Shown in pieces: positions 51,201 through 61,663 of a stretch of DNA of 64,000 bases (positions within the stretch are counted from its first letter, which is position 1; the number at the start of each line of letters is the position of its first letter). Below the pieces are notes generated by a model, which saw nothing but the letters and a program-made list of their open reading frames with translations, was not told the origin of the DNA and searched no databases. The DNA is from Cydia pomonella (Eukaryota > Arthropoda > Insecta > Lepidoptera > Tortricidae): contig NC_084704.1 of the NCBI RefSeq assembly GCF_033807575.1, positions 9,447,056 through 9,511,055 on the forward strand, given 5' to 3'. A program made the position numbers and the translations under genes.

Positions 51201-54200
51201 CTGCATCGGACCAAACGACGCCGGTTAGGTTAGGTTAGGTTACCTAACAGTGACACGAACATTGGAAATAATCACAATTCCGTCCGCATGTTTTTTTAAG
51301 GATGTACGGTCAGCTGCAGAGATAATTGACCCCCCCCCCCCCCCCCATCTGAAAACAAACTTCGTCAATAGAAAAACACGTTAGTGTAAACGGGATCTTT
51401 GTCATTGTAGTTTTTTTTTTGTGATACATATGCTTGGACAATCCATACTAATATTATAAATGCTAAAGTAACTCTGTCTGTTACCTCTTCACGCTTAAAC
51501 CGCTAAACCGATTTTCCTAGATGAAATTCGGTACGGAGATAATTTGAGGCCCGGGGAAGAACACACGATAGTTTTTATCCATCATCAACATTCGTTCCAG
51601 GCAGACGAAGTCGCGGGCAAATGCTATGGAAATAAATGCAAAAACAGTCATTCTTCCCTCGATGGTATTATATTACATACTAATGTACAGTTGTGTGCAA
51701 TATAATAGCAGTACATAAGAAAATGTAAATTAAGGGAAAACTACAACTTTAGACCAATAATATTGTATCTTTTTATATAATTACTCTGCATTACTTGATA
51801 TTGTTTCAAAATTAACTGTAACCTTTACTTAAATGATATTGGAAGTAAGAAAAAAATTGCATGAAAAACGGCTGTTTTTACTAAGTTGCAGAAATTCCTA
51901 TAAAAACGTAAAACCCTACGAAAAAAATACAATTGTGTACTATAATTGTAATATAGAATCTTTCCTATATTTCTTATCAAGGCTTTACATCTAAACCCAA
52001 GTCATCCAGAAAAAAATAAACATTTCTATAAGACGATCTTCGTCGCAGACTGTACTGCCACAGTCTAAGAAATAATACAGTCGGTCGACGAAGGCGTCTA
52101 AACGGGGCAACCGTGCGGGGTGCGAGGGGCAGAGGGCGGGAGGGGCGGTCCCTGAGTTTCATACACGCCATTGTTAGTATTCCGGGATATGATTTTGAGG
52201 GCTGACGCATGTCTTGTAATTATCAATCATTTTGTGCACAATTAAATTATTGCATACATGTGCTAATTGTTTGTTTCAGTGTAAACAAAAATATATTATA
52301 TGATATCAATTTTTTTTTATTCAAAATGGTGGACATGATTTATAGCTTATTTTAAGTAGGTAATTACGAGTAGTTTAAGACTTTATTTAAAATGCAAGAA
52401 ATTGTTTCTTGCTTCTGTTTGTATAGGTATGATGTATTGATGTAGTATTTTATGTATTAATTATTTTTGAGAGTCCTCGGGGTGCCGATTACAAAAATGA
52501 CATCCGTTTTGAAATCAAAGATGGCGGACATGATTTTTTCTTTAAAATCGATATGGGTGTCATCTCCGAGGTTCCTCGGGGTTCCGATTACGATAATGAC
52601 GTCCATTTTTAAATCCAAGATGGCAGACATTATTTTTTCTTAAAAATCGATATGGGTGTCATTTCCGAGGTTCCTCCGGGTTCCAATTACGAAAATGACG
52701 TCCATTTTGGGGGTTTTGGAGGTGCAGATTTCAAAATTAGAGTCCATTTTAGAATTAAAGATGGTTGACATCACTACTACACACATCGACACTCATTTCA
52801 AAAAGTGACGTCCGCCATCATTATTTTCAAAATAGATGCCATTTTTGAAATCTACACCCCCAAAAACCCAGAAAACAACACCCATGAAACCTTTTTCAAA
52901 AAAGTGACGTCCGCCATCTTTATTTCCAAAATGGATGCCATTTGTAAAACAAGCACACATATATGAAACCTACAAACATTTCCCTACTCTTTTGGGCAGT
53001 TGTGTAAGTCTGTGACAACCCTAGGTAGGTACGGTGACCTTGAGCGGTGTCGGCTTTTACGCAAACATCAAAGGCGTCGGCCCACTGTTACTTTTTACAC
53101 TGTGGTACTGCTATTATATTGCACACAACTGTATGTACCTACAATCTGTATAATCAGGTACAGTCAAAATGCAAATAAGAAAAATAATAATTTTTAAGAA
53201 AAAAAAAACCGACTTCAATGAGGGATCGAGACCGGTGAAAGAACGATTATTGTTGATTTTGGATTTCATACAATGAAATTAAAAAGACAGCGTCCTACGC
53301 CTAATTATGTAGAAAAGGAGGTAACATGTTTTTTTTTGTCACTGCACCCACCTTGACACATTTATTTGCCCCATGGTTGACTGGTAAGATACCCGCAATA
53401 GGGTGTTCGACTGTATTTAAGATAAATTATTTCACACCATGCATGAAATAATGCACCAGATAATTATTAAAAAAAACTAAATAGGATAGAAATATAAAAA
53501 TGTGCCTTGAAAACCTAACTGCTTGACAAACATGCAAAGAGAACAAATTGCCAAACGTGAACTATGCATCGTTGAAGAGTTCCGTTCTGTTCATCATCAG
53601 CAAATCCACTTCATCAAATGTCACTTCTACAAATGTAAATACTTGATTTGTTGATGAGAATACTAAGATCACTATATATATCTTTCCGGCACGAAAAAAA
53701 AACCTAACCTAACCTAACGGAAGAAAGACCTAAGCCCTCCTACGTGTACACGTTCAACGCAGCTGGCCAACTTTATTGTCACGCGTGCAATAGAGTATTT
53801 AAGAGCAAGTTCGGCCTGGCCAGCCACATTAGGGCTCATGCTAGACAACGTCCATAATGTGTTTATTTAGGGTCGCCGTCATCGAAAACGATGAGGAGGA
53901 TTCCTCATGGACCCCATCGTCAGAACTCGAACTTGACAAAAATTTGTCTTGAAAATCTAATTTGCTTAAGAAACACAGCAAAGAGGACAAAGATCTAGAG
54001 CAGAGCCCGACTGGGGAAGTACCTCCACCTTACAGAAAACTGCAGCCAAATAACACTTGACCCTACTCATAGTGTTGTGTTCCTGCCGGTGAGTAAGGTT
54101 GCCAGAGCTCAACGAGGGGGATGGGGTTAGGGTCGGCAACGCGCATGTAACTCCTCTGGAGTTGTAGGTGTACATAGGCTACGGAGACTGCTTACCATCA

Positions 54201-57200
54201 GGCAGGCCGTATGCTTGTTTGCCACCGACGTAGTATAAATAAAATAAAAAAATCGCCAAACGTGTATTATGCGTCGTTGAAGAGTTCCATTCTGATAATC
54301 ATCAGCAGTTCCACTTTATCAAATGTCACTTTTTAAAATGTAAATGCTTGATTTGTTAAAGAAAATACAAGAATCACTATATGTATGCCTTTCACATTTG
54401 AAGAGTTCCCTCGATTCCTCGTGGACCCCATCGTCAGAACTCGAACTTGACAAAAATTTGTCTTGAAAATCTAATAATAGAATAAAATAGGACAGATTAA
54501 CCGACTCGTGAGCGAATCGCGGCGCGAAGCGATTGCGAGTGTGGAGTCTTGCAAGTTCGCGCTTTGCGTCTCCTTTGACGCGGGCCAAATACCGACAAAA
54601 AACGGGAAATAAGGCGCGAAGGCGTGAACAATCTGCGAAATTGACGCGAGAGCCATCCACACTCGCGTTCGCGGCTTCGCGCCTCGATTCGCGCACGAGT
54701 GTGGAGGGCCCTTTAACTCGGTTTTAATAGAGAACAGATACTTCATACATTTATATTTTTTTATTATCATGTTACTTCAAAAAAGTACGAAAGCACGTTT
54801 CTCAACGAACCTTTAGAATTGACACTTGTCATTGTTGTCAATATGTTGCAACCAAAATTAAATTATAACCTCTTCTCAATCTTAATAATCAATCAGAACC
54901 AAATCAGAACTCAATAGCAATAAGTAGGCACTTGTCCTATGTAGATAAACTAAACTTAATTAAGCATTGTAGTCTAAACTGTCGAGTTACAGTTTAAATT
55001 AGGTACTAAAACACAATGCATTTCGGGTTAAGCATGGAGTACAATGCCCACAATGTTGAAGAGAAGTTTCTGCCAGTTCTTTAAAATATGCCAAAAACAG
55101 GTGTTCAGAGAAACTGGGGGCATTTTTTTGGTTTTCATATTTATGAAATTGTCATAAGTAATCATATATTTTGCCTTTAATTTTTCCGGAAGCAAATTCT
55201 GCAAAGCCAATTCTGCTTCGGCTCTTAATTCAGGTGGGGTGCAGTGCAATCAATAATCATTTCTTCGTAGATAGTCCGAACTCATATTGAATTATTTATA
55301 ACAAAACAAGATTACAACAAAAAAAATGCGATAAAACAGAATTACAGCAAAAAATTATCAAGTTTCACGCCAAACCTTTTTTTTCTGTATGGTTAGAGAC
55401 ACGTTTGAGTAGACATTTTTACTGCTATAGTCTGTTCGGAAAGAAACTAAGTACATACTAAATCGTTTATTGTTTTTTTTTAATACGCATAGTGGCAGAA
55501 TATCATGATGCCTGTGCCACAAATTTATGTGGAATGGAAATTAAAAAAGAGGACTTTCCCGGCCTAGGCCTGCAAGATTTGTATGAAATTCCATTAACGA
55601 CCTCTTGTCCTAGCCGCACCTAAAACGTCATACTTCGCAGCCTATTAATTTATAAGGAACATAACATCAATATTTCATTGCATGTTTGAGAAAAACTATT
55701 TACTAAACCGCATACATGTGCCAACAAATCAAAGAGGCGTAATAATACCTTTTCACGAATGTCCGACTTGTCACAGGACTTGCAGTGTGTGAGTTAAACG
55801 AGCTCCTAATTGGCGACGCGATCTCCTTCACGTGCATGAAGAGTTTTCATCATGCTTTGATGACAACTCAGAAGTTTTCACTTCTGATTGCATTTTTTAA
55901 GGCCAATCCAGACAGAGTAATTTTTTTCCTATCAATCTGATTAAATTGCCTGATCATATCAGGTGGCGCGCACGCGAAAATGAAATTAGCTCGCCGATCT
56001 CACTTGATAAAATTTTTGGTGTATTCCCATCTGTCCCCGCCGGGCGAAGATGGGAATAGGCGCTACATACAAATCATTCCCATCTGTGCCTGACTCTTGT
56101 AGGGCAGTGGTCACATATGGGGCGGGGACAGATGGGAATACACATAATTTTTAGATTTTGACCGATCAAATGGAGATGCGGACGCTAGAATGCCAAGTTT
56201 GACACTAGTATGCGCGTTCAGGGACATTTTTAGGGTTCCGTGACCAATGGGTAAAACGGGACCCTATTACTAAGACTCCACTGTCCGTCCATCTGTCATC
56301 AGGCTGAATCTCATGAACCGTAATAGCTACAGTTGAAATTTTCACAGATGATGAATTTATTACGAGCGCTCGAATCTCACCATAAATCTAAAATTGATGG
56401 TTAAACTGTGTACGTGCGGTGCGGATGAGATTGACGCCCATTGTTTTCCTGATCAAATCGGTCGATTTGATCATCCCGTCTGGGCTGGCCTTTAGTCCGT
56501 AAGGGACCGCAATGGCTATGTGTTTACCATGGTATACGGAAACCGGTATGTGGCTCACCTTCCACTTGAAGTAGGAATTGTAAAGGGCATCATCTTTGTC
56601 GAGCCTGTCGAGATAGGCGGCGAGTTCCTGCGGCGACGCGAACTCTTCGACGTGCACGTACGAGTTGTGCGGCGCTGCTGCCGCGTACTCCGCCGGCCGG
56701 GCGCCCATCACGACCGGCAACACGTCGTGCCTGACAAGCCAAAGTAAACATGCTGTACACTGAGATACCTTTAATCAACGCCTATAGAAAAATAAATAAA
56801 AATTACATTTGAAAGTGGATATCAGGCTTTCCTCACCTCCCACTATTATAAGTTTTGTGGTCTAAAGCGTAACGCAAAACCTACTCGTGCAGTCAATAGT
56901 AGGTCTTATTATTTGATTACCGAACCTAGTCAGTCCTCTATTATGTAGGTAGATTTTCATATATTTAATCCATAAAAATTAAATCTAATTCCATTGAAAA
57001 TTGGTTAGTTAAATGTGTTCTCCAATGGTAAGACAACACGAGTCTATTAAGAACCTCTTCTTACGCTAACGAAACTTACTGCAATCCATTAACAAAGAAC
57101 TTCTCAGTGATGTAATCGCGGCAGTTGGAGTTCTCGAAGGCGAGGTAGAACTTGTAGTCTCGGTCCAGCATCTCGAGGCAGTTGGGGTCGGCGCGCGGGC

Positions 57201-60200
57201 AGTGGTGCGAGCCGCACGCGCCGTAGATGTCCACCGAGATGTGCTTGGCCAGCTGCCGCGCGTACTGCAGCCGCCGGTTGCGCGCGTGGCAGTTCGACAC
57301 GAACCACGCCACCTGGGGCCCGATCGGACAGATTGGTACTACCTACGAGTCACAAGTTGCTAGGATACTTCCATTTCTAGCAGCTCCTATGTTCTTGTTG
57401 TCCTTGAATCGTTGTTCTATATATTCTATGTTATTTTGAATCGTTTAAATCGTTTAAACTCTTGAACGATAAGTTAAGATAGGAAATTAAATACAGGTCA
57501 TATGTAGGTATAGGTACCTATTTTGCCATATCATAGCGAATCCTTATCATTTGTCGTGAGCACTTGTTCGGCCGGCAGGCGATTGCCGTGTCATCCACGA
57601 TAACGACAGTTGGCTGGATACGGTGGCGACATCAATAATTGCCTAGGTACACTTAATTTATTGTTTAGATAGGCTATTGACTTAGAACTGGGCTCATTTT
57701 ACCAATAGATAAAATTACTAATATTTTTTTTTTTTTTTTTTATTAAAAACTGATCGGCGATTGGCTCTAGTCACACCTGATGGAAAGTGAAGACAGGGCC
57801 TAAGATGGAGCTCACCGATTCAGTAGTAGCCTATTCACTCTTGCTTTAAAGAGACCGAGGTCATATTTATCAGGGAATACAGAGGGCGGGAGCGCATTCC
57901 ATTCTTTAGCCGTCCGTAACAAAAAAGAGGAGGCAAACCGTTTAGTGCGAACAAATGGAATGTGTACCATACGAACGGGTGCATTCGCTCCCCACGCCTG
58001 GACGTCCGATGATGGAAAGGGGAAGGTGGGATCAGATCGTGCAGTTCCTGTGCACACTCCCCGAAATGTATCCGATAGAACACCGATAGGCTAGCGACTC
58101 GACAGCGATGCTCAAGGCTCTGTAATTTTGACTTGATAGATGGGTCATCGCCAAAAAGTCTATGAGTCCGGCGCTCTATCGAGTCCAGGGCCGCCAGCTG
58201 ATATTTGGCGGAACCGTCCCATATAGTAAAAGGTATGTATTAATTTTCAAAAATTGATCATTTGTCTATTTAAGTACGCATCGTAAAATGTAGGTATAGT
58301 ATATGGTATATACTTAGTATTATATGTCTGGTCAGATCGTTTTTCATACGTCACCTACACGTTTTTGTATACAGCTAATGCCGGGTTATAAACAAGCCAT
58401 ACACAAGTGTGTACTAAACTACGTTATAATGTGGATTCTCTTGTTTGTGACTCTCATTAAAATTTTATGATTGATTAGTTAATGTAAGCTCTAGAGAATA
58501 AATTATCATTAGAATTACCTTGCTTGTAATATATAAAATGAGGTTCAATATAAATTGAATATATGTAATGTAAACAAATATGACAGATTTTGTTAGCATT
58601 TGATATATAACCTAAAAGGTTTACGATGGTTGTTTTCAATGAAATATTATTCTTTTATGGTGAGCTGTCCTTCTGAACATCTAGCGATCTTCACCAAAGC
58701 GGACTTTTGGCCGAAGAGAGTCAAGTTCCGGCGGTTCCGCGGCCGGCATTCTGAGACTGCTGCGGGGTTGCGAATTGCAAACTGCATCGCAGCCATAATT
58801 GTGTTTTTATGTATGTATGTTAGTTTTTAAAAGGTATGTATGAGCCAATAGTTGCTTGAAAATAAAGATTTTCATTTCATTTATATTTTTACTCGTATAT
58901 AATTGATATGAATTAAAGGTTTAAGTATGTATACACTGTATGGGCTGAATGAACGCAACACGCGATCGACAGCCCGCCTGCTTCCGGGCGGGCGTCCCTA
59001 CACTACATGTATACACTGTTGATAAAATCATGGTTGTTCACAAAAAGTGCGAGAATACGAAGAAATGAAGATGAATTAGTTTGTTTACATTATTTGCAAT
59101 TTCTATTGAACTTCACTTTAGGTTATAGGCCTATTATTTCATAAATAAACAATATTCAAATGATTCTTTTGACTGAGAAATCCCATCTAGATCAAAGGAA
59201 TCATCGGAATACAGTTATTTTAAGAAAGAGGGGAGTCTTCCTCATTGTGGCGGGCAGTGTGTTTTAGTTTACCTTTTTGGTCTTATTAGCGGCATAGTTC
59301 CTCTCGATCTTGTTCTCAGTGATGAGCGGGTCGTGGTAGACCCAGCGCTCGTAGGGCGTGACGATGTCGGAGTCGCGGCGGTACGTGGCCGTCCAGTTGA
59401 ACACGCCCGTGGAGCCGGGCCGCAGCGACGCCGTGTGGTACGGGCACTCCAGGTAGTACAGGATCCAGATCTGACAAGTTCATTCATACACACTTATAAA
59501 TATCACATTAATAGGTAGTCTTGTCAACCGTACTATATAATATAAAACGATTAAGTAAAAAGCCTTTATTTCGGGCAAGATATCTATATTACAAAAAGAA
59601 CAAATAATTAAAATATTTACATATAACTTAATAGCACTGACTTATGTAACTCATACATGCTCATATTCGGATCGTACTAAATGAAACTCGGAAAACGAAT
59701 TAGGTATTTATTGTAAATTTTACGATTTCCATAATAGTATTGTATTTTATTTTGACCTATACTTAAAAAAAGTGTATGTACGCAAAAATACTATAGGTAT
59801 GTCGATGGGAAAAGATAAGGTTATTTTTAAGCTGTGCTAAGATCCCAATGTGTATATTTTTTCAGATGATTGTCTATGGAGTCTGGATCTCCTTGGCCGC
59901 ACGTTAAATATACACGATGAAATTTAATCGGTGATGACGAACCAATTTTTCTAATTTAGTCATCGATGCGAACACCTTATTATGGGACTAAGCCCGAAAT
60001 CGCGAACAAAATTGTCTGAAATATATGAAACAACCAAATTTTTTTGTGATTTGGGGTTGGTTCCATAGTTAAATATGGTCGAATTAGAAAAATGGGTTCA
60101 TGATCGTCGGTTAAAATTCATCGTATATAGAAAAGAAGTCACCTTACCTTTCGCTTATTATAAACCTTCCCTATCACAGTACTGTACTATTTTTTATTTT

Positions 60201-61663
60201 GGTGTACTATATTTTTTATACGTAAACAAAATACCTAATATATCACCCAAAAAAAGTTGGCAACCCTACTAATAGGACAATACACATTTTCTCGAACATA
60301 CAAAGGCATGATGTTATGTCCTTTAATTCAATAAAAAACATCAAGTTTAGTCTGGGGCGAATCGAAAAGTCTGTAAGTAATTATATTTCGTACAACATTA
60401 TTCTTTTCTTTAGAAAAATATGGCCTTTCCTATCTGTAAGTATAACTAATTACGACGAGGGTGAAAAAAAAACTTAAAAATTATGTCAAGTACCTATTAA
60501 CCCTTTTCCAGGCATAGTACGATTTATCGACCACATACGCGCCAATAGAATTTCAACCTTAGTCATCCGATTTAAAGTTCAAATTAGATTGCACTTTCGG
60601 AAAATGTGACTTGTCTTCAAATGAATCATCAAAGCGGGATTTATTGGAATATATTTTATTTTTTTGGGAAAACCTTGTAGATTGGTGCGGCTGGAAAAGG
60701 GTTAACAGTATTAACTACACAGAATCACCATTTTCGCTTTAAGATAAGATAATAATTTATTTGATAAAACACGAGTTGATAAGCTGTTAATATACAAATT
60801 CAGTTCTTTAGGTACATGTTCGGCAGCAATTTCAGTATTCAAATGTTTATCACAAAAATAAGTTACATATATAAAAGCAGCAGTACAGAAAAATATTGGG
60901 GAAAAAAATGACAATGTGTGTCAATGTCAAATTACTAAACTAAATTATCTAAAAAATATGAATTTTAAAATGTTGATTCACTAATTTCATAAAAATAAAG
61001 TTCCAATAGTAAAATGTCAAAAATTAAAATCAAGTATTAATGTGTGTCGATGTCAAATTACTTAATTAAATAATTTAAACATTATTATTTTTAAAATATT
61101 GTATTAAATCATTTATGTTATAAAAAGAATGTTCCAGTAGTAAACAGTTTTTTGCCTCAGCTTTGTTGAGATGCATCATGCATTGGGTGTTCAATGTGTT
61201 CTTAAATAATTAGATCTGGCGTGGAAGCATGCGACACCGTTTAGCAGCTTTTACTTCAAATTTTAGAAGCTGTTGACCCCAACCATTGTTATCGGTAGGT
61301 AAAAAAAATACCCATGACCAAAACATTTTTTTTTTCAATCTAAAGAAAGGATAAATTAAACACTATGCACCCACTTGCATAAGTCCCAGGCACGCAATCA
61401 CAAACAAAAGAATGTGTGTCACCTGGTTGGGTGGGCGCTTGACGTTAAAAGGTGTGTGGTGATCCTTGAATAGGATGGCATCGGCGGAGCCCGCGTCGCG
61501 AGCGTCGGCCGACAGCGTGCAGCGGTCCACCGGGCACTTGTTGCGCAGGAACTCCGTGCGCCCGCTCGGCACGCCCCACGCGCCCAGCCCGTTCGCGAGC
61601 AAGATCTTCTTTATCGGCACCTCCTCGTCTTTTGGTAGGGTGTACATTAGCTGTTCGACCATT
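51009..61663 (-). CDS. FucTA: Alpha-1,3-fucosyltransferase, GT10 family (FucTA-like), C-terminal five exons
   Basis: Golgi type II enzymes of this family transfer fucose from GDP-fucose; insect FucTA adds the core alpha-1,3-fucose of N-glycans. Minus-strand exons: 61663-61423, 59470-59273, 57312-57080, 56730-56559, 51200-51009 (stop TAG at 51011-51009). All junctions are GT-AG and phase-consistent, giving about 345 residues. GT10 motifs: WFVSNCHARNRRLQYARQLA, VDIYGACG, then YKFYLAFENSNCRDYITEKF, LPVVMGA, and the C-terminal FKWKGTGEFINTFFFCRVC with WWRDGACTRSEWR. These fit FucTA better than other GT10 members. The first exon seen starts with one base completing a codon, so the cytoplasmic tail, membrane anchor and stem are upstream, not found in this window. 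Exons are very GC-rich. Introns hold several repeats. Confidence 0.88.
51225..51243 (+). repeat. Short TTAGG run
   Basis: Three to four TTAGG units lie in the last intron just upstream of the final fucosyltransferase exon. TTAGG is the insect telomere unit, but runs this short occur widely. A CCTAA run lies at about 53701-53717. Confidence 0.6.
51330..51346. repeat. 17-bp poly-C tract
   Basis: An uninterrupted run of 17 C, unusual in AT-rich DNA. Its length is likely variable and error-prone in sequencing. Confidence 0.9.
51437..51640 (+). repeat. Dispersed lepidopteran repeat with CCATACTAATATTATAAATG
   Basis: Landmarks are TCCATACTAATATTATAAAT, AGTAACTCTGTCTGTTACCT, TTCACGCTTAAACCGCTAAA and GATGAAATTCGGTACGGAGA. 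I recall it as one of the commonest repeats in moths and butterflies. It sits in the fucosyltransferase intron. Confidence 0.65.
51641..52473. other. Fucosyltransferase intron, no recognised feature
   Basis: AT-rich, with a GC-rich patch at 52020-52150 that appears as a minus ORF of 77 codons without recognised content. Confidence 0.4.
52474..52770. repeat. 99-bp tandem repeat, about three units
   Basis: TCCTCGGGGTGCCGATTAC at 52474, TCCTCGGGGTTCCGATTAC at 52573 and TCCTCCGGGTTCCAATTAC at 52672 are 99 bp apart. Units carry AAATGACGTCCATTTT and AAGATGGCGGACAT words. Related words (GTGACGTCCGCCATC) continue inverted to 52960. Confidence 0.8.
53205..53340 (+). repeat. AACCGACTTCAAT-type dispersed repeat
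   Basis: It starts AAAAAAAACCGACTTCAATG and contains TGTTGATTTTGGATTTCATA and CGTCCTACGCCTAATTATG. A related AACCGACTTCAATTTCATAG occurs at 63078. Both are in the fucosyltransferase introns or flank. Confidence 0.55.
53540..53690 (+). repeat. Dispersed repeat F, copy 1
   Basis: Shared with 54245-54385: ATTGCCAAACGTG, TGCATCGTTGAAGAGTTCC, CATCATCAGCA, CATCAAATGTCACTT and TGTAAATACTTGATTTGTT. Non-coding. Confidence 0.7.
53741..53960 (+). pseudogene. LINE C-terminal zinc-finger fragment
   Basis: The reading YVYTFNAAGQLYCHACNRVF, KSKFGLASHIRAHARQRP then stop contains C-x2-C-x12-H-x3-H, the C2H2 finger that closes many lepidopteran LINE ORFs. The 3' tail (ATGGACCCCATCGTCAGAAC, TCGAACTTGACAAAAATTTG) recurs at 54415-54475. 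Confidence 0.65.
54095..54250 (+). repeat. Dispersed retroelement 3' end D, copy 3
   Basis: TTGCCAGAGCTCAACGAGGG, CGGCAACGCGCATGTAACTC and TTTGCCACCGACGTAGTATA followed by an A-rich tail. It separates two copies of repeat F. Confidence 0.75.
54245..54385 (+). repeat. Dispersed repeat F, copy 2
   Basis: ATCGCCAAACGTGTATTATG, CGTCGTTGAAGAGTTCCATT and TTGATTTGTTAAAGAAAATA match 53540-53690. The LINE tail piece follows at 54408-54475. Confidence 0.7.
54501..54716. mobile_element. MITE family E, full copy
   Basis: CCGACTCGTGAGCGAATCGC with GCGAAGCGATTGCGAGTGTG at the left is mirrored by CACACTCGCGTTCGCGGC and CGATTCGCGCACGAGTGTGG at the right. The middle has CGGGCCAAATACCGACAAA. About 215 bp, non-coding. 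Confidence 0.8.
54717..56018. other. Fucosyltransferase intron with one repeat copy
   Basis: AT-rich. The stretch 55555-55700 (GGCCTAGGCCTGCAAGATTT, TATGAAATTCCATTAACG, TTTCATTGCATGTTTGAGAA) matches 42740-42900. TAGTCTGTTCGGAAAGAAAC near 55430 resembles the hairpin end at 6749. Confidence 0.45.
56019..56143. mobile_element. Hairpin MITE
   Basis: GTGTATTCCCATCTGTCCCC on the left and GGGGACAGATGGGAATACAC on the right are perfect inverted copies; the motif ATTCCCATCTGT / ATGGGAAT also recurs inside (56050-56090). Confidence 0.82.
56230..56365 (+). repeat. Dispersed repeat family B, partial copy
   Basis: AACGGGACCCTATTACTAAG, ACTCCACTGTCCGTCCATC and AATCTCATGAACCGTAATAG match the first half of 12130-12438. 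It ends close to the fucosyltransferase exon at 56559. Confidence 0.7.
56559..56730 (-). CDS. FucTA: Fucosyltransferase exon: LPVVMG block
   Basis: 172 nt between CTTGTCAG and GTGAGC. It codes HDVLPVVMGARPAEYAAAAP, SYVHVEEFASPQELAAYLDR and DALYNSYFKWK. The first base completes a Gln codon with the previous exon. Confidence 0.92.
57080..57312 (-). CDS. FucTA: Fucosyltransferase exon: GDP-fucose binding region
   Basis: 233 nt after GGCCCCAG, ending at GTAAGT with two bases over. It codes VAWFVSNCHARNRRLQYARQ and DYKFYLAFENSNCRDYITEK, the two best-conserved GT10 blocks. Confidence 0.94.
57722..58225 (-). mobile_element. 5'-truncated LINE with poly-A tail
   Basis: The minus strand reads FYRIHFGECAQELHDLIPPS, then VRMVHIPFVRTKRFASSFLL, RTAKEWNALPPSVFPDKYDL and GLFKARVNRLLLN to a stop, a C-terminal block found at the end of LINE ORF2. 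A T-run at 57724-57741 on the plus strand is its poly-A tail. A frameshift lies near 58010. Confidence 0.82.
58226..59272. other. Fucosyltransferase intron, mostly featureless
   Basis: A short reading at about 58660-58780 (EHLAIFTKADFWPKRVKFRR, FRGR) resembles the end of Jockey-type LINE ORF1; weak. A GC hairpin GCCCGCCTGC-TTCCGGGCGGGC lies at 58973-58994. The rest is AT-rich. Confidence 0.4.
59273..59470 (-). CDS. FucTA: Fucosyltransferase exon: ECPYHT and WTATYRRDSD motifs
   Basis: 198 nt, phase 0 both sides, between CTTGTCAG and GTAAAC. It codes IWILYYLECPYHTASLRPGS, VFNWTATYRRDSDIVTPYER and NYAANKTKK. N-W-T-x-T-Y-R-x-D-S-D is a GT10 hallmark. Confidence 0.92.
59909..60129. mobile_element. 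Foldback MITE
   Basis: TATACACGATGAAATTTAAT, CGGTGATGACGAACCAATTT and TTCTAATT on the left mirror AATTAGAAAAATGGGTTCAT, GATCGTCGGTTAAAATTCAT and CGTATATA on the right, with about 120 bp between. It lies between two fucosyltransferase exons. Confidence 0.72.
60497..60705. mobile_element. piggyBac-type MITE (TTAA ends), second family
   Basis: Starts TTAACCCTTTTCCAG and ends CTGGAAAAGGGTTAA, perfect 15-bp inverted ends beginning at TTAA, 209 bp. The interior differs from that at 5459-5669. Confidence 0.8.
60706..61422. other. Fucosyltransferase intron, no recognised feature
   Basis: AT-rich. The phrase AATGTGTGTC-ATGTCAAATTACT-AA occurs twice (about 60912 and 61040), a short local duplication. 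No ORF of interest. Confidence 0.45.
61423..61663 (-). CDS. FucTA: Fucosyltransferase exon with N-terminal catalytic region
   Basis: 241 nt from TTTTCAG to GTGACA. It codes MVEQLMYTLPKDEEVPIKKI, LLANGLGAWGVPSGRTEFLR and FKDHHTPFNVKRPPNQ. The in-frame ATG is probably internal, because family members have a long N-terminal anchor and stem first. Confidence 0.85.

Noticed and set aside
51016..51206. Start codon at the Met before QGTGEF as an independent small gene
   Set aside because: The Met lies in the intron just before a GCAG acceptor; the exon starts at GTGEF.
51225..51243. Interstitial telomere from a chromosome fusion
   Set aside because: Only three to four TTAGG units; such runs are common by chance and slippage.
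56388..56558. Continuation of the fucosyltransferase reading past FKWK (VSHIPVSVYHG and on)
   Set aside because: A consensus GTGAGC donor follows FKWK and the family continues GTGEFINT, which is found at 51200.
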